Shown here: positions 29,928-39,537 of the stretch, in pieces | Layout: each line of letters opens with the position of its first letter | Numbering within the stretch: position 1 is the first letter of the stretch | Translations under genes and position numbers: made by a program | DNA from: Streptomyces sp. SolWspMP-5a-2 | GTDB taxonomy: Bacteria > Actinomycetota > Actinomycetes > Streptomycetales > Streptomycetaceae | Length of the DNA stretch: 57,503 nt | NCBI RefSeq assembly: GCF_900091845.1 | Contig: NZ_FMCI01000051.1 | Coordinates: 1 to 57,503 of the forward strand | Direction: 5' to 3' | The notes under the pieces: model-generated | Told to the model about the DNA's origin: nothing | Databases searched by the model: none | The model's input: the letters and a program-made list of their open reading frames with translations, nothing else

Positions 29928-30572
29928 ATGGCTAAGCAGATCAAGGGCATCCTGGGCGAGAAGCTCGGCATGACGCAGGTGTGGGACGAGAACAACCGTG
30001 TTGTTCCGGTCACCGTCGTCAAGGCCGGCCCCAACGTCGTGACCCAGGTCCGTACGAACGACGTCGACGGCTACGAGTCGGTCCAGATCGCCTTCGGCGA
30101 GATCGACCCGCGCAAGGTGAACAAGCCCCTCAAGGGCCACTTCGCCAAGGCCGACGTCACCCCCCGCCGTCACCTCGTCGAGATCCGTACCGCTGACGCC
30201 AGCGTGTACACCCTCGGCCAGGAGATCACCGCCGAGTCCTTCGAGGCCGGTGTCAAGGTGGACGTGACCGGCAAGAGCAAGGGCAAGGGCTTCGCCGGTG
30301 TCATGAAGCGTCACAACTTCAAGGGCCTCGGCGCCGGTCACGGCACCCAGCGCAAGCACCGCTCTCCCGGTTCCATCGGTGGCTGCGCCACCCCGGGCCG
30401 TGTGTTCAAGGGCCTCCGCATGGCGGGTCGCATGGGCAACGAGCGGGTCACCACCCAGAACCTGACCGTCCACGCCGTTGACGCGGAGAAGGGTCTGCTG
30501 CTCATCAAGGGCGCGGTTCCCGGTCCGAACGGCGGCCTCGTCCTGGTCCGCACCGCGGCCAAGGGGGCCTGA
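29928..30572 (+). CDS. rplC: 50S ribosomal protein L3
   Basis: 214 residues, 17 nt after rps[17 protein letters not shown] at the start and [21 protein letters not shown], the loop reaching the peptidyl-transferase centre, are intact. ATG 29928 is preceded by GAGAG within a GGCCGGTGATCTGAGAG spacer. Confidence 0.97.
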   Translation: MAKQIKGILGEKLGMTQVWDENNRVVPVTVVKAGPNVVTQVRTNDVDGYESVQIAFGEIDPRKVNKPLKGHFAKADVTPRRHLVEIRTADASVYTLGQEITAESFEAGVKVDVTGKSKGKGFAGVMKRHNFKGLGAGHGTQRKHRSPGSIGGCATPGRVFKGLRMAGRMGNERVTTQNLTVHAVDAEKGLLLIKGAVPGPNGGLVLVRTAAKGA

Positions 30573-30580
30573 GGTAACCG

Positions 30581-31237
30581 ATGAGCACTGTTGACATCCT
30601 TTCGCCCGCGGGCGACAAGGCCGGTTCCGTCGAGCTCCCCTCGGAGATCTTCGACGTCGAGAAGGTCAGCATCCCGCTGATCCACCAGGTCGTTGTCGCA
30701 CAGCTGGCCGCTGCCCGCCAGGGCACGCACAAGACGAAGACCCGTGGCGAGGTCCGTGGTGGCGGCAAGAAGCCGTACCGCCAGAAGGGCACCGGCCGCG
30801 CCCGTCAGGGCTCGACCCGCGCGCCGCAGTTCGCCGGTGGTGGCGTCGTGCACGGTCCCGTGCCGCGTGACTACTCGCAGCGGACCCCGAAGAAGATGAA
30901 GGCGGCCGCGCTGCGTCACGCCCTCACCGACCGGGCCCGCCACAACCGCATCCACGTCGTCTCCGGCGTCGTCGAGGGTGAGAACCCGTCGACGAAGGCC
31001 GCCCGGACGCTGTTCGGCAAGATCTCGGAGCGCAAGAACCTGCTCCTGGTCGTCGACCGCGCCGACGAGGCCTCGTGGCTGTCCGCCCGCAACCTGCCCC
31101 AGGTGCACATCCTGGAGCCGGGCCAGCTGAACACGTACGACGTTCTCGTCTCGGACGACGTGGTCTTCACCCAGGCCGCTTTCGAGTCCTTCGTGTCCGG
31201 CCCGAAGGCCAATGACACCGAAGGGAGCGAGGTCTGA
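30581..31237 (+). CDS. rplD: 50S ribosomal protein L4
   Basis: 218 residues. The central extended loop ([21 protein letters not shown]) lines the exit tunnel and is where macrolide-resistance changes occur; it is wild type in form. GAGG precedes ATG 30581. In E. coli L4 represses the S10 operon. The stop overlaps the rplW start (TGATG). Confidence 0.97.
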   Translation: MSTVDILSPAGDKAGSVELPSEIFDVEKVSIPLIHQVVVAQLAAARQGTHKTKTRGEVRGGGKKPYRQKGTGRARQGSTRAPQFAGGGVVHGPVPRDYSQRTPKKMKAAALRHALTDRARHNRIHVVSGVVEGENPSTKAARTLFGKISERKNLLLVVDRADEASWLSARNLPQVHILEPGQLNTYDVLVSDDVVFTQAAFESFVSGPKANDTEGSEV

Positions 31238-31656
31238 TGGCCACGCGTCACCCGAGCATCGCCTCCAAGGCGGCCAAGGCCGCCAAGGCCGCGCGCGTCG
31301 CCAAGGCGCGTCGCCACGCCGCCGAGGGCAAGAACACCGTCGTCACCGCGCCCAGCAAGGCGTACACGGACCCCCGTGACGTGCTGCTGAAGCCGGTCGT
31401 GTCGGAGAAGAGCTACGCGCTCCTCGACGAGAACAAGTACACGTTCATCGTCGCCCCGGGCTCCAACAAGACCCAGATCAAGCAGGCCGTCCAGGCGGTC
31501 TTCTCGGTCACGGTCACCGGGGTCAACACGATCAACCGCCAGGGCAAGCGCAAGCGCACCAAGACCGGTTTCGGTCAGCGTGCCGCCACCAAGCGCGCGA
31601 TCGTGACCCTCGCTGAGGGCGACCGTATCGACATCTTCGGCGGTCCGACCGCGTAA
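31237..31656 (+). CDS. rplW: 50S ribosomal protein L23
   Basis: 139 residues, longer than the usual 95-100 because of an Ala/Lys-rich N-terminal extension (about 1-45) common in Streptomyces. The L23 core begins at [19 protein letters not shown] and ends with [22 protein letters not shown]23 sits at the tunnel exit and docks trigger factor and SRP. Its start overlaps the rplD stop by one base. An alternative start further in would drop the extension. Confidence 0.95.
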   Translation: MATRHPSIASKAAKAAKAARVAKARRHAAEGKNTVVTAPSKAYTDPRDVLLKPVVSEKSYALLDENKYTFIVAPGSNKTQIKQAVQAVFSVTVTGVNTINRQGKRKRTKTGFGQRAATKRAIVTLAEGDRIDIFGGPTA

Positions 31657-31694
31657 GCGGGTCGGATCGTCCGATATCGGACGAGGACTGAGAA

Positions 31695-32531
31695 ATGGGA
31701 ATCCGCAAGTACAAGCCGACTACGCCGGGCCGTCGTGGCTCCAGCGTCGCCGACTTCGTCGAGGTCACGCGGTCCACGCCGGAGAAGTCGCTGGTCCGCC
31801 CCCTGCACAGCAAGGGCGGCCGTAACAACGCCGGTCGTGTGACCGTTCGCCACCAGGGTGGCGGACACAAGCGCGCCTACCGTGTGATCGACTTCCGTCG
31901 TCACGACAAGGACGGCGTGCCGGCGAAGGTCGCGCACATCGAGTACGACCCCAACCGCACCGCGCGCATCGCGCTGCTGCACTACGCGGACGGCGAGAAG
32001 CGCTACATCCTCGCCCCCCGCAACCTGTCGCAGGGCGACCGCGTCGAGAACGGTCCCGGGGCCGACATCAAGCCGGGCAACAACCTGGCCCTCCGCAACA
32101 TCCCGGTCGGTACCACGATCCACGCGATCGAGCTCCGTCCCGGTGGCGGTGCCAAGTTCGCCCGCTCCGCCGGTGCCTCCGTGCAGCTGCTCGCGAAGGA
32201 GGGCTCGATGGCCCACCTCCGCATGCCGTCCGGTGAGATCCGCCTGGTCGACCAGCGCTGCCGCGCCACGGTCGGCGAGGTCGGCAACGCCGAGCAGAGC
32301 AACATCAACTGGGGCAAGGCCGGTCGCAAGCGCTGGCTGGGCGTCCGCCCGACCGTTCGCGGTGTGGCGATGAACCCGGTTGACCACCCGCACGGTGGTG
32401 GTGAGGGCAAGACCTCCGGTGGTCGCCACCCGGTCAGCCCCTGGGGTCAGAAGGAGGGTCGTACTCGTTCGCCGAAGAAGGCTTCGAACAAGTACATCGT
32501 CCGCCGCCGCAAGACGAACAAGAAGCGCTAG
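31695..32531 (+). CDS. rplB: 50S ribosomal protein L2
   Basis: 278 residues. [36 protein letters not shown] and [26 protein letters not shown] are invariant blocks; the His of DHPHGGG lies near the peptidyl-transferase centre. GAGGACTGAGAA precedes ATG 31695 after a 38-nt gap. Confidence 0.98.
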   Translation: MGIRKYKPTTPGRRGSSVADFVEVTRSTPEKSLVRPLHSKGGRNNAGRVTVRHQGGGHKRAYRVIDFRRHDKDGVPAKVAHIEYDPNRTARIALLHYADGEKRYILAPRNLSQGDRVENGPGADIKPGNNLALRNIPVGTTIHAIELRPGGGAKFARSAGASVQLLAKEGSMAHLRMPSGEIRLVDQRCRATVGEVGNAEQSNINWGKAGRKRWLGVRPTVRGVAMNPVDHPHGGGEGKTSGGRHPVSPWGQKEGRTRSPKKASNKYIVRRRKTNKKR

Positions 32532-32543
32532 GAGCGGGTTTAG

Positions 32544-32825
32544 ATGCCGCGCAGTCTCAAGAAGGGGCCCTTCGTCGACGACCACCTGATCAAGAAGGTG
32601 GACGCCCAGAACGAAGCCGGTTCCAAGAACGTCATCAAGACCTGGTCCCGCCGCTCGATGATCGTCCCGGCCATGCTCGGTCACACGATCGCGGTGCACA
32701 ACGGCAAGACCCACATCCCGGTGTTTGTCACCGAGTCGATGGTCGGCCACAAGCTCGGCGAGTTCTCGCCGACGCGCACCTTCCGGGGTCACGTCAAGGA
32801 CGACCGGAAGTCGAAGCGCCGCTAG
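32544..32825 (+). CDS. rpsS: 30S ribosomal protein S19
   Basis: 93 residues. [39 protein letters not shown] and [13 protein letters not shown] are the S19 signature. It binds the 30S head with S13. It follows rplB by 12 nt, with GGAGCGGG as ribosome site. Confidence 0.98.
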   Translation: MPRSLKKGPFVDDHLIKKVDAQNEAGSKNVIKTWSRRSMIVPAMLGHTIAVHNGKTHIPVFVTESMVGHKLGEFSPTRTFRGHVKDDRKSKRR

Positions 32826-32865
32826 CGCGGGGTGAACGACCATGACAAACACTGAAGGGACAACC

Positions 32866-33213
32866 ATGGAAGCCAGGGCCCAGGCGCGGTACATCCGCGT
32901 CACGCCCATGAAGGCCCGCCGCGTGGTGGACCTCATCCGTGGCATGGACGCCACGGAGGCTCAGGCCGTCCTGCGCTTCGCCCCGCAGGCCGCGAGCGTG
33001 CCGGTCGGCAAGGTGCTGGACAGCGCCATCGCCAACGCCGCGCACAACTACGACCACACCGACGCCGACAGCCTCTTCATCTCCGAGGCGTACGTCGACG
33101 AGGGTCCGACCCTGAAGCGGTTCCGGCCGCGCGCCCAGGGTCGCGCCTACCGGATCCGCAAGCGGACCAGCCACATCACTGTGGTCGTCAGCAGCAAGGA
33201 AGGAACCCGGTAA
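32866..33213 (+). CDS. rplV: 50S ribosomal protein L22
   Basis: 115 residues from ATG 32866 ([26 protein letters not shown]), chosen over ATG 32842 because GAAGGGA is well spaced and homology begins here. The beta-hairpin [19 protein letters not shown] lines the tunnel and is intact. The stop overlaps rpsC (TAATG). Confidence 0.95.
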   Translation: MEARAQARYIRVTPMKARRVVDLIRGMDATEAQAVLRFAPQAASVPVGKVLDSAIANAAHNYDHTDADSLFISEAYVDEGPTLKRFRPRAQGRAYRIRKRTSHITVVVSSKEGTR

Positions 33214-34040
33214 TGGGCCAGAAGGTAAACCCGCACGGGTTCCGGCTCGGTGTCACGACCGACTTCAAGTCGCGTTGGTACGCCGACAAGCTGTACAAGG
33301 ACTACGTCAAGGAAGACGTCGCCATCCGTCGGATGATGACGTCCGGCATGGAGCGCGCCGGCATCTCGAAGGTGGAGATCGAGCGCACCCGTGACCGCGT
33401 GCGGGTGGACATCCACACCGCTCGTCCGGGCATCGTCATCGGCCGCCGCGGCGCCGAGGCCGACCGCATCCGCGGTGACCTCGAGAAGCTCACCGGCAAG
33501 CAGGTCCAGCTGAACATCCTCGAGGTCAAGAACCCCGAGACGGATGCCCAGCTGGTCGCGCAGGCCGTCGCCGAGCAGCTCTCCTCCCGCGTCTCCTTCC
33601 GCCGGGCCATGCGCAAGAGCATGCAGTCCGCCATGAAGGCCGGCGCCAAGGGCATCAAGATCCAGTGCGGTGGCCGCCTCGGCGGCGCCGAGATGTCCCG
33701 CTCGGAGTTCTACCGCGAGGGCCGTGTGCCCCTGCACACGCTCCGCGCGAACGTGGACTACGGCTTCTTCGAGGCCAAGACGACCTTCGGCCGCATCGGC
33801 GTGAAGGTCTGGATCTACAAGGGCGATGTCAAGAACATCGCCGAGGTCCGCGCCGAGAACGCTGCGGCCCGTGCGGGTAACCGCCCGGCCCGCGGTGGCG
33901 CCGACCGCCCGGCCCGTGGTGGCCGTGGTGGCGGTGGCGAGCGGCGTGGTCGTAAGCCGCAGCAGGCTGCCGGCGCCGAGGCCCCCAAGGCCGAGGCCCC
34001 CGCCGCCGCGCCGGCTGAGAGCACCGGAACGGAGGCCTGA
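33213..34040 (+). CDS. rpsC: 30S ribosomal protein S3
   Basis: 275 residues. The N-terminal KH domain ([24 protein letters not shown]) and the C-terminal S3 domain ([25 protein letters not shown]) are complete to about residue 215. A disordered Gly/Arg then Ala/Pro/Glu-rich tail of about 60 residues follows, as in other Streptomyces. S3 belongs to the mRNA-entry helicase site. Confidence 0.97.
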   Translation: MGQKVNPHGFRLGVTTDFKSRWYADKLYKDYVKEDVAIRRMMTSGMERAGISKVEIERTRDRVRVDIHTARPGIVIGRRGAEADRIRGDLEKLTGKQVQLNILEVKNPETDAQLVAQAVAEQLSSRVSFRRAMRKSMQSAMKAGAKGIKIQCGGRLGGAEMSRSEFYREGRVPLHTLRANVDYGFFEAKTTFGRIGVKVWIYKGDVKNIAEVRAENAAARAGNRPARGGADRPARGGRGGGGERRGRKPQQAAGAEAPKAEAPAAAPAESTGTEA

Positions 34041-34045
34041 CCGTC

Positions 34046-34465
34046 ATGCTGATCCCCCGTAGGGTCAAGCACCGCAAGCAGCACCACCCGAAGCGCGACG
34101 GCGCTGCCAAGGGCGGCACGCAGGTTGCGTTCGGCGAGTACGGCATCCAGGCGCTCACCCCGGCGTATGTGACGAACCGTCAGATCGAGGCCGCTCGTAT
34201 CGCCATGACGCGTCACATCAAGCGTGGTGGCAAGGTCTGGATCAACATCTACCCGGACCGTCCGCTCACCAAGAAGCCGGCCGAGACCCGCATGGGTTCC
34301 GGTAAGGGTTCTCCCGAGTGGTGGATCGCCAACGTCAAGCCCGGACGCGTGATGTTCGAGCTGTCGTACCCCAACGAGAAGATCGCCCGTGAGGCGCTGA
34401 CCCGTGCGGCCCACAAGCTGCCGATGAAGTGCCGGATCGTCAAGCGCGAGGCAGGTGAAGCGTGA
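34046..34465 (+). CDS. rplP: 50S ribosomal protein L16
   Basis: 139 residues. [40 protein letters not shown] and [10 protein letters not shown] are typical. L16 positions the A-site tRNA elbow. The stop overlaps the rpmC start. Confidence 0.98.
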   Translation: MLIPRRVKHRKQHHPKRDGAAKGGTQVAFGEYGIQALTPAYVTNRQIEAARIAMTRHIKRGGKVWINIYPDRPLTKKPAETRMGSGKGSPEWWIANVKPGRVMFELSYPNEKIAREALTRAAHKLPMKCRIVKREAGEA

Positions 34466-34689
34466 TGTCGGCCGGTACCAAGGCGTCCGAGCTGCGCGAA
34501 CTGGGTGACGAGGAGCTGCTCGGCAAGCTCCGCGAAGCCAAGGAAGAACTGTTCAATCTCCGCTTCCAGGCGGCGACCGGACAGCTCGAGAACCACGGTC
34601 GGCTCAAGGCCGTCCGCAAGGACATCGCGCGGATCTACACCCTGATGCGCGAGCGCGAGCTGGGCATCGAGACGGTGGAGAACGCCTGA
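34465..34689 (+). CDS. rpmC: 50S ribosomal protein L29
   Basis: 74 residues from ATG 34465, which overlaps the rplP stop; GTG 34462 is one codon upstream and in frame but is less likely. [26 protein letters not shown] and [17 protein letters not shown] form the two-helix hairpin of L29 near the tunnel exit. Confidence 0.95.
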   Translation: MSAGTKASELRELGDEELLGKLREAKEELFNLRFQAATGQLENHGRLKAVRKDIARIYTLMRERELGIETVENA

Positions 34690-34973
34690 TGAGCGAGAAC
34701 AACGTGACTGAGAACGCAGAGGCGCGCGGCTTCCGCAAGACCCGTGAGGGTCTCGTCGTCAGCGACAAGATGGACAAGACCGTCGTCGTCGCTGTCGAGG
34801 ACCGCGTCAAGCACGCGCTGTACGGCAAGGTCATCCGCCGTACGAACAAGCTCAAGGCGCACGACGAGCAGAACGCTGCGGGTGTCGGCGACCGTGTCCT
34901 CCTCGCGGAGACCCGGCCGCTGTCCGCGACGAAGCGCTGGCGCATCGTCGAGATCCTCGAGAAGGCCAAGTAA
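34689..34973 (+). CDS. rpsQ: 30S ribosomal protein S17
   Basis: 94 residues. After a short polar start, [22 protein letters not shown] and [17 protein letters not shown] form the S17 OB fold. The start overlaps the rpmC stop (TGATG). It ends the S10 cluster; a 100-nt gap with a strong hairpin separates it from rplN. Confidence 0.97.
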   Translation: MSENNVTENAEARGFRKTREGLVVSDKMDKTVVVAVEDRVKHALYGKVIRRTNKLKAHDEQNAAGVGDRVLLAETRPLSATKRWRIVEILEKAK

Positions 34974-35015
34974 ATCTCCTGCGGGGCAGACCTCGCAGGA
35001 CAGTTCCGCCAGGCT

Positions 35016-35045
35016 CCGGGAGCCGCTCCGCTGAGCGGCTCCCGG
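35016..35045 (+). other. Hairpin at the S10/spc operon joint
   Basis: CCGGGAGCCGCT (35016-35027) pairs with AGCGGCTCCCGG (35034-35045) around 6 nt. It lies between rpsQ and rplN, has no T-run, and may be a partial terminator or an mRNA-processing site. Confidence 0.6.
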
Positions 35046-35073
35046 GGAACCGGCAGACACACAGGAGATAGAC

Positions 35074-35442
35074 GTGATCCAGCAGGAGTCGCGACTGCGC
35101 GTCGCCGACAACACTGGTGCGAAGGAAATCCTTTGCATCCGTGTGCTCGGTGGCTCCGGTCGCCGCTACGCGGGCATCGGTGACGTCATCGTCGCCACCG
35201 TCAAGGACGCGATCCCCGGTGGCAACGTGAAGAAGGGTGACGTCGTCAAGGCGGTCATCGTTCGCACCGTCAAGGAGCGCCGCCGTCCGGACGGCTCGTA
35301 CATCCGCTTCGACGAGAACGCCGCCGTCATTCTGAAGAACGACGGCGACCCTCGCGGCACCCGCATCTTCGGCCCGGTCGGGCGTGAGCTGCGCGAGAAG
35401 AAGTTCATGAAGATCATCTCGCTGGCTCCGGAGGTGCTGTAA
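35074..35442 (+). CDS. rplN: 50S ribosomal protein L14
   Basis: 122 residues from GTG 35074 with AGGAGAT upstream. [27 protein letters not shown] and [29 protein letters not shown] are invariant. L14 contacts 16S helix 14 as part of bridge B8. First gene of the spc cluster. Confidence 0.98.
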   Translation: MIQQESRLRVADNTGAKEILCIRVLGGSGRRYAGIGDVIVATVKDAIPGGNVKKGDVVKAVIVRTVKERRRPDGSYIRFDENAAVILKNDGDPRGTRIFGPVGRELREKKFMKIISLAPEVL

Positions 35443-35444
35443 GC

Positions 35445-35768
35445 ATGAAGATCAAGAAGGGCGACCTGGTCCAGGTCATCACCGGTAAGGACAAGGGCAA
35501 GCAGGGCAAGGTCATCGCGGCCTTCCCCCGCGAGGACCGCGTCCTGGTCGAGGGTGTCAACCGGGTCAAGAAGCACACCAAGGCCGGTCCGACCGCTCGC
35601 GGTTCGCAGGCCGGCGGCATCGTCACCACCGAGGCGCCGATCCACGTCTCCAACGTCCAGCTGGTCGTGGAGAAGGACGGCAACAAGGTTGTCACGCGTG
35701 TCGGTTACCGCTTCGACGACGAGGGCAACAAGATCCGCGTTGCCAAGCGGACGGGTGAGGACATCTGA
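35445..35768 (+). CDS. rplX: 50S ribosomal protein L24
   Basis: 107 residues. The KOW motif [21 protein letters not shown] opens the protein; [28 protein letters not shown] follows. L24 starts 50S assembly. It begins 2 nt after rplN and its stop overlaps rplE. Confidence 0.98.
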   Translation: MKIKKGDLVQVITGKDKGKQGKVIAAFPREDRVLVEGVNRVKKHTKAGPTARGSQAGGIVTTEAPIHVSNVQLVVEKDGNKVVTRVGYRFDDEGNKIRVAKRTGEDI

Positions 35769-36325
35769 TGGCTACCACCACCACTCCGCGTCTCAAGACG
35801 AAGTACCGCGAGGAGATCGCGGGCAAGCTGCGTGACGAGTTCAAGTACGAGAACGTCATGCAGATCCCCGGCCTCGTCAAGATCGTGGTCAACATGGGTG
35901 TCGGCGACGCCGCCCGTGACTCGAAGCTGATCGAGGGCGCGATCCGCGACCTGACCACCATCACCGGTCAGAAGCCGGCCGTCACCAAGGCCCGCAAGTC
36001 CATCGCGCAGTTCAAGCTGCGTGAGGGCCAGCCGATCGGTGCCCACGTCACGCTCCGTGGCGACCGCATGTGGGAGTTCCTGGACCGCACCCTGTCGCTG
36101 GCGCTTCCGCGCATCCGCGACTTCCGCGGCCTGTCCCCCAAGCAGTTCGACGGCCGTGGCAACTACACCTTCGGTCTCACGGAGCAGGTCATGTTCCACG
36201 AGATCGACCAGGACAAGATCGACCGCGTCCGGGGTATGGACATCACCGTGGTCACCACGGCGACCAACGACGCTGAGGGCCGCGCGCTCCTTCGTCACCT
36301 CGGCTTCCCGTTCAAGGAGGCGTGA
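35768..36325 (+). CDS. rplE: 50S ribosomal protein L5
   Basis: 185 residues. [32 protein letters not shown] and [15 protein letters not shown] are typical. L5 binds 5S rRNA and touches the P-site tRNA and S13. Overlaps the rplX stop. Confidence 0.98.
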   Translation: MATTTTPRLKTKYREEIAGKLRDEFKYENVMQIPGLVKIVVNMGVGDAARDSKLIEGAIRDLTTITGQKPAVTKARKSIAQFKLREGQPIGAHVTLRGDRMWEFLDRTLSLALPRIRDFRGLSPKQFDGRGNYTFGLTEQVMFHEIDQDKIDRVRGMDITVVTTATNDAEGRALLRHLGFPFKEA

Positions 36326-36330
36326 GCGAG

Positions 36331-36516
36331 ATGGCGAAGAAGGCTCTGATCGCTAAGGCTGCTCGCAAGCCCAAGTTCGGGGTGCGTGGCTACACGCGCT
36401 GCCAGCGCTGCGGCCGTCCGCACTCCGTGTACCGCAAGTTCGGCCTCTGCCGCGTGTGCCTTCGTGAGATGGCTCACCGTGGCGAGCTGCCGGGCGTGAC
36501 CAAGAGCTCCTGGTAG
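36331..36516 (+). CDS. rpsZ: 30S ribosomal protein S14 type Z
   Basis: 61 residues from ATG 36331 behind [31 protein letters not shown] has the two CxxC pairs of the zinc-binding S14 form. Streptomyces also keeps a zinc-free S14 elsewhere for zinc shortage. GTG 36322, three codons upstream, is less well spaced. Confidence 0.96.
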   Translation: MAKKALIAKAARKPKFGVRGYTRCQRCGRPHSVYRKFGLCRVCLREMAHRGELPGVTKSSW

Positions 36517-36575
36517 TCCCGGTAATCCGGAACTAGCAGGGCTCTCGGTAAGCATCTGGGTGGACAGGGGCCCAC

Positions 36576-36619
36576 CCCCGCATGCATTAGGCTTGCGGGG
36601 TTGGGCGCCTGTCGCGCCC
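36576..36619 (+). other. Two hairpins upstream of rpsH
   Basis: CCCCGCA/TGCGGGG (36576-36600) and GGGCGC/GCGCCC (36603-36619) lie in a 212-nt gap between rpsZ and rpsH. TAGGCT in the first loop resembles a -10 box, but no -35 box fits. The gap could hold an S8-type autoregulatory site or a processing signal. Confidence 0.45.
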
Positions 36620-36728
36620 GTACGACTTACTACGCCGTAGGTCCACCGCGCCGCACCCGTCCCGTCTCGGATCGGGGAGAGGGATGGCGCACCAGGAAAC
36701 CCCGGCGAGAGAGGCCGAAGGCCAATTC

Positions 36729-37127
36729 ATGACCATGACTGATCCGATCGCAGACATGCTGACCCGTCTGCGGAACGCGAACTCGGCATACCACGACTCC
36801 GTGACGATGCCGGCGTCCAAGATCAAGTCGCACATCGCGGAGATCCTCCAGCAGGAGGGCTTCATCACGGGCTGGAAGGTCGAGGACGCCGAGGTCGGCA
36901 AGAGCCTCGTCCTGGAGCTGAAGTTCGGCCCCAACCGTGAGCGCTCCATCGCGGGCATCAAGCGGATCTCCAAGCCCGGTCTCCGGGTGTACGCGAAGTC
37001 CACCAGCTTGCCGAAGGTGCTCGGCGGCCTGGGCGTGGCGATCATCTCCACGTCGCACGGGCTCCTCACTGACAAGCAGGCCGGCAAGAAGGGCGTGGGT
37101 GGGGAAGTCCTCGCCTACGTCTGGTAG
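36729..37127 (+). CDS. rpsH: 30S ribosomal protein S8
   Basis: 132 residues from ATG 36729, with GAAGG upstream. [18 protein letters not shown] and [19 protein letters not shown] close to the C-terminus are typical. S8 binds the 16S central domain and, in E. coli, represses the spc operon. The frame is open to 36684, but those 15 residues have no homology. Confidence 0.96.
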   Translation: MTMTDPIADMLTRLRNANSAYHDSVTMPASKIKSHIAEILQQEGFITGWKVEDAEVGKSLVLELKFGPNRERSIAGIKRISKPGLRVYAKSTSLPKVLGGLGVAIISTSHGLLTDKQAGKKGVGGEVLAYVW

Positions 37128-37151
37128 CGGAAGGGAACGGAGGAAACAGCT

Positions 37152-37691
37152 ATGTCGCGTATTGGCAAGCTCCCCATCACGGTTCCCGCCGGCGTGGACG
37201 TCACCATCGACGGCCGTACGGTACTGGTCAAGGGCCCCAAGGGCTCGCTGACCCACACCGTCGCATCGCCGATCGACATCGCCAAGGGTGAGGACGGCGT
37301 TCTGAACGTCACCCGCCCCAACGACGAGCGTCAGAACAAGGCCCTGCACGGCCTGTCCCGCACGCTGGTGGCGAACATGATCACCGGCGTGACCCAGGGT
37401 TACGTGAAGAAGCTCGAGATCAGCGGTGTCGGTTACCGCGTGACGGCCAAGGGATCGAACCTCGAGTTCGCTCTCGGCTACAGCCACCCGATCACCGTCG
37501 AGGCGCCCGAGGGAATCACCTTCAAGGTGGAGACCCCGACCCGCTTCCAGGTCGAGGGCATCGACAAGCAGAAGGTCGGCGAGGTTGCGGCCAACATCCG
37601 CAAGCTGCGCAAGCCCGACCCGTACAAGGCCAAGGGCGTCAAGTACGAGGGCGAAGTCATCCGCCGCAAGGTCGGAAAGGCGGGTAAGTAA
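37152..37691 (+). CDS. rplF: 50S ribosomal protein L6
   Basis: 179 residues. [15 protein letters not shown] opens the first of two similar domains; [16 protein letters not shown] and [17 protein letters not shown] close the second, which binds the sarcin-ricin loop region. GGAGG is upstream. Confidence 0.98.
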   Translation: MSRIGKLPITVPAGVDVTIDGRTVLVKGPKGSLTHTVASPIDIAKGEDGVLNVTRPNDERQNKALHGLSRTLVANMITGVTQGYVKKLEISGVGYRVTAKGSNLEFALGYSHPITVEAPEGITFKVETPTRFQVEGIDKQKVGEVAANIRKLRKPDPYKAKGVKYEGEVIRRKVGKAGK

Positions 37692-37694
37692 GCC

Positions 37695-38078
37695 ATGGCA
37701 TACGGGCAGAAGATTCTGAAGGGCGACGCGTACAAGCGTGCCGCCATCAAGCGCCGTCACATCCGGATCCGCAAGCGGATCGCCGGATCGGCGGAGCGCC
37801 CCCGTCTGGTCGTTACCCGCTCGAACCGGCACATCGTGGCCCAGGTGATCGACGACATCAAGGGTCACACCCTGGCGTCGGCGTCCACCCTGGACACCTC
37901 GATCCGCGGTGGCGAGGGCGACAAGTCCGCCCAGGCCAAGCAGGTCGGCGCCCTGGTCGCCGAGCGCGCCAAGGCCGCCGGTGTCGAGTCTGTCGTGTTC
38001 GACCGTGGTGGCAACCAGTACGCCGGGCGCATCGCCGCCCTGGCGGACGCCGCCCGCGAAGCCGGGCTCAACTTCTGA
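37695..38078 (+). CDS. rplR: 50S ribosomal protein L18
   Basis: 127 residues. [18 protein letters not shown] and [26 protein letters not shown] are typical. L18 binds 5S rRNA with L5. It follows rplF by 3 nt. Confidence 0.98.
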   Translation: MAYGQKILKGDAYKRAAIKRRHIRIRKRIAGSAERPRLVVTRSNRHIVAQVIDDIKGHTLASASTLDTSIRGGEGDKSAQAKQVGALVAERAKAAGVESVVFDRGGNQYAGRIAALADAAREAGLNF

Positions 38079-38117
38079 GCCTGCCGTAGCTAGCGGAAAA
38101 AGAGAGAGGTAATTCCA

Positions 38118-38723
38118 ATGGCTGGACCCCAGCGCCGCGGTGGCGGTGCCGGTGGCGGCGAGCGGCGGGACCGGAAGGGCCGTGACGGCGGCGCTGCTGC
38201 CGCCGAGAAGACCGCGTACGTTGAGCGCGTTGTCGCGATCAACCGCGTCGCCAAGGTTGTGAAGGGTGGTCGTCGCTTCAGCTTCACCGCGCTGGTCGTG
38301 GTGGGCGATGGTGACGGCACCGTCGGTGTCGGTTACGGCAAGGCCAAGGAGGTGCCGGCCGCCATCGCCAAGGGTGTTGAGGAGGCCAAGAAGCACTTCT
38401 TCAAGGTCCCCCGCATCCAGGGCACCATCCCCCACCCCATCCAGGGTGAGAAGGCTGCCGGCGTCGTCCTGCTCAAGCCCGCGTCCCCCGGTACCGGTGT
38501 TATCGCCGGTGGCCCGGTGCGTGCCGTGCTCGAGTGCGCCGGTATCCACGACATCCTGTCGAAGTCGCTCGGCTCCGACAACGCGATCAACATCGTGCAC
38601 GCGACCGTGGCGGCCCTCAAGGGCCTGCAGCGTCCCGAGGAGGTCGCGGCCCGCCGCGGTCTGCCGCTCGAGGACGTCGCCCCCGCGGCTCTCCTTCGTG
38701 CACGTGCCGGGGCGGGTGCGTAA
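38118..38723 (+). CDS. rpsE: 30S ribosomal protein S5
   Basis: 201 residues with a Gly/Arg-rich N-terminal tail (about 1-30). The double-stranded RNA-binding half has [29 protein letters not shown], the loop linked to ribosomal accuracy and spectinomycin; the form is wild type. [25 protein letters not shown] forms the C-terminal domain. Its stop overlaps rpmD (TAATG). Confidence 0.97.
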   Translation: MAGPQRRGGGAGGGERRDRKGRDGGAAAAEKTAYVERVVAINRVAKVVKGGRRFSFTALVVVGDGDGTVGVGYGKAKEVPAAIAKGVEEAKKHFFKVPRIQGTIPHPIQGEKAAGVVLLKPASPGTGVIAGGPVRAVLECAGIHDILSKSLGSDNAINIVHATVAALKGLQRPEEVAARRGLPLEDVAPAALLRARAGAGA

Positions 38724-38905
38724 TGGCTCGCCTCAAGGTCACGCAGACGAAGTCGTACATCGGCAGCAAGCAGAACCACCGTGACACCCTGCGGTCGCTT
38801 GGTCTCAAGGGGATCAACACCGTGGTCGTCAAGGAGGACCGCCCCGAGTTCCGCGGAATGGTGCACACCGTCCGCCACCTCGTGACGGTCGAGGAGGTCG
38901 ACTGA
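38723..38905 (+). CDS. rpmD: 50S ribosomal protein L30
   Basis: 60 residues from ATG 38723. [26 protein letters not shown] is the L30 signature, and [11 protein letters not shown] ends the protein. It overlaps rpsE by one base and precedes rplO by 2 nt. Confidence 0.97.
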   Translation: MARLKVTQTKSYIGSKQNHRDTLRSLGLKGINTVVVKEDRPEFRGMVHTVRHLVTVEEVD

Positions 38906-38907
38906 TC

Positions 38908-39363
38908 ATGGCGGAGAACAACCCGCTCAAGATCCACAACCTCCGTCCCGCCCCGGGCGCCAAGACCGCCAAGACCCGTGTGGGTCGTGGTGAGGCGTCG
39001 AAGGGTAAGACGGCCGGTCGTGGTACCAAGGGCACGAAGGCCCGTTACCAGGTTCCGGAGCGCTTCGAGGGTGGCCAGATGCCCCTCCACATGCGTCTCC
39101 CGAAGCTGAAGGGCTTCAAGAACCCGTTCAAGACCGAGTTCCAGGTTGTCAACCTCGACAAGCTGGCCTCGCTCTACCCCGAGGGTGGCGAGGTCACCGT
39201 CGAGGGTCTGGTGGCCAAGGGCGCCGTTCGCAAGAACAGCCTCGTCAAGGTCCTCGGACAGGGCGAGATCTCGGTGGCGCTGCAGGTGACGGTGGACGCC
39301 GTCTCCGGCTCCGCCAAGGAGAAGATCACCGCCGCGGGCGGTACTGTCACCGAGCTCGTCTGA
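38908..39363 (+). CDS. rplO: 50S ribosomal protein L15
   Basis: 151 residues. [31 protein letters not shown] and GRGTKG form the extended basic N-terminus that winds into 23S r[23 protein letters not shown] follows. It is the last ribosomal gene before secY. Confidence 0.98.
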   Translation: MAENNPLKIHNLRPAPGAKTAKTRVGRGEASKGKTAGRGTKGTKARYQVPERFEGGQMPLHMRLPKLKGFKNPFKTEFQVVNLDKLASLYPEGGEVTVEGLVAKGAVRKNSLVKVLGQGEISVALQVTVDAVSGSAKEKITAAGGTVTELV

Positions 39364-39375
39364 GCGCGATGACGT

Positions 39376-39428
39376 GAACGATCCCGACCGGGGATATCCC
39401 ATAACGGGGTATCCCCGGTTGGTCGTTC
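39376..39428 (+). terminator. Hairpin between rplO and secY
   Basis: A 15-bp stem (39386-39400 with 39406-39420, loop ATAAC) extended by GAACGA/TCGTTC (39376-39381 with 39423-39428). No T-run. It starts 12 nt after the rplO stop and overlaps the next predicted promoter. Confidence 0.65.
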
Positions 39429-39454
39429 CACGGGGGCAGGGTCGCCGGTAAGGT
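39426..39454 (+). promoter_or_regulatory. Predicted promoter of secY-adk
   Basis: TTCCAC (39426-39431) and TAAGGT (39449-39454) with a 17-nt spacer, directly behind the hairpin. Transcription would start about 75 nt before secY. Confidence 0.45.
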
Positions 39455-39537
39455 GGCCTGCGCTGTTCATTTCCGTATTCGTCGAACCTCAAGACCGTCA
39501 CCCTTGACGCAGTTGCGCGGGGGTCGCAGGAGGCACC

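Noticed and set aside
34462..34465. GTG start one codon upstream for rpmC
   Set aside because: ATG 34465 overlaps the rplP stop as TGATG, the same junction used at rplW and rpsQ.
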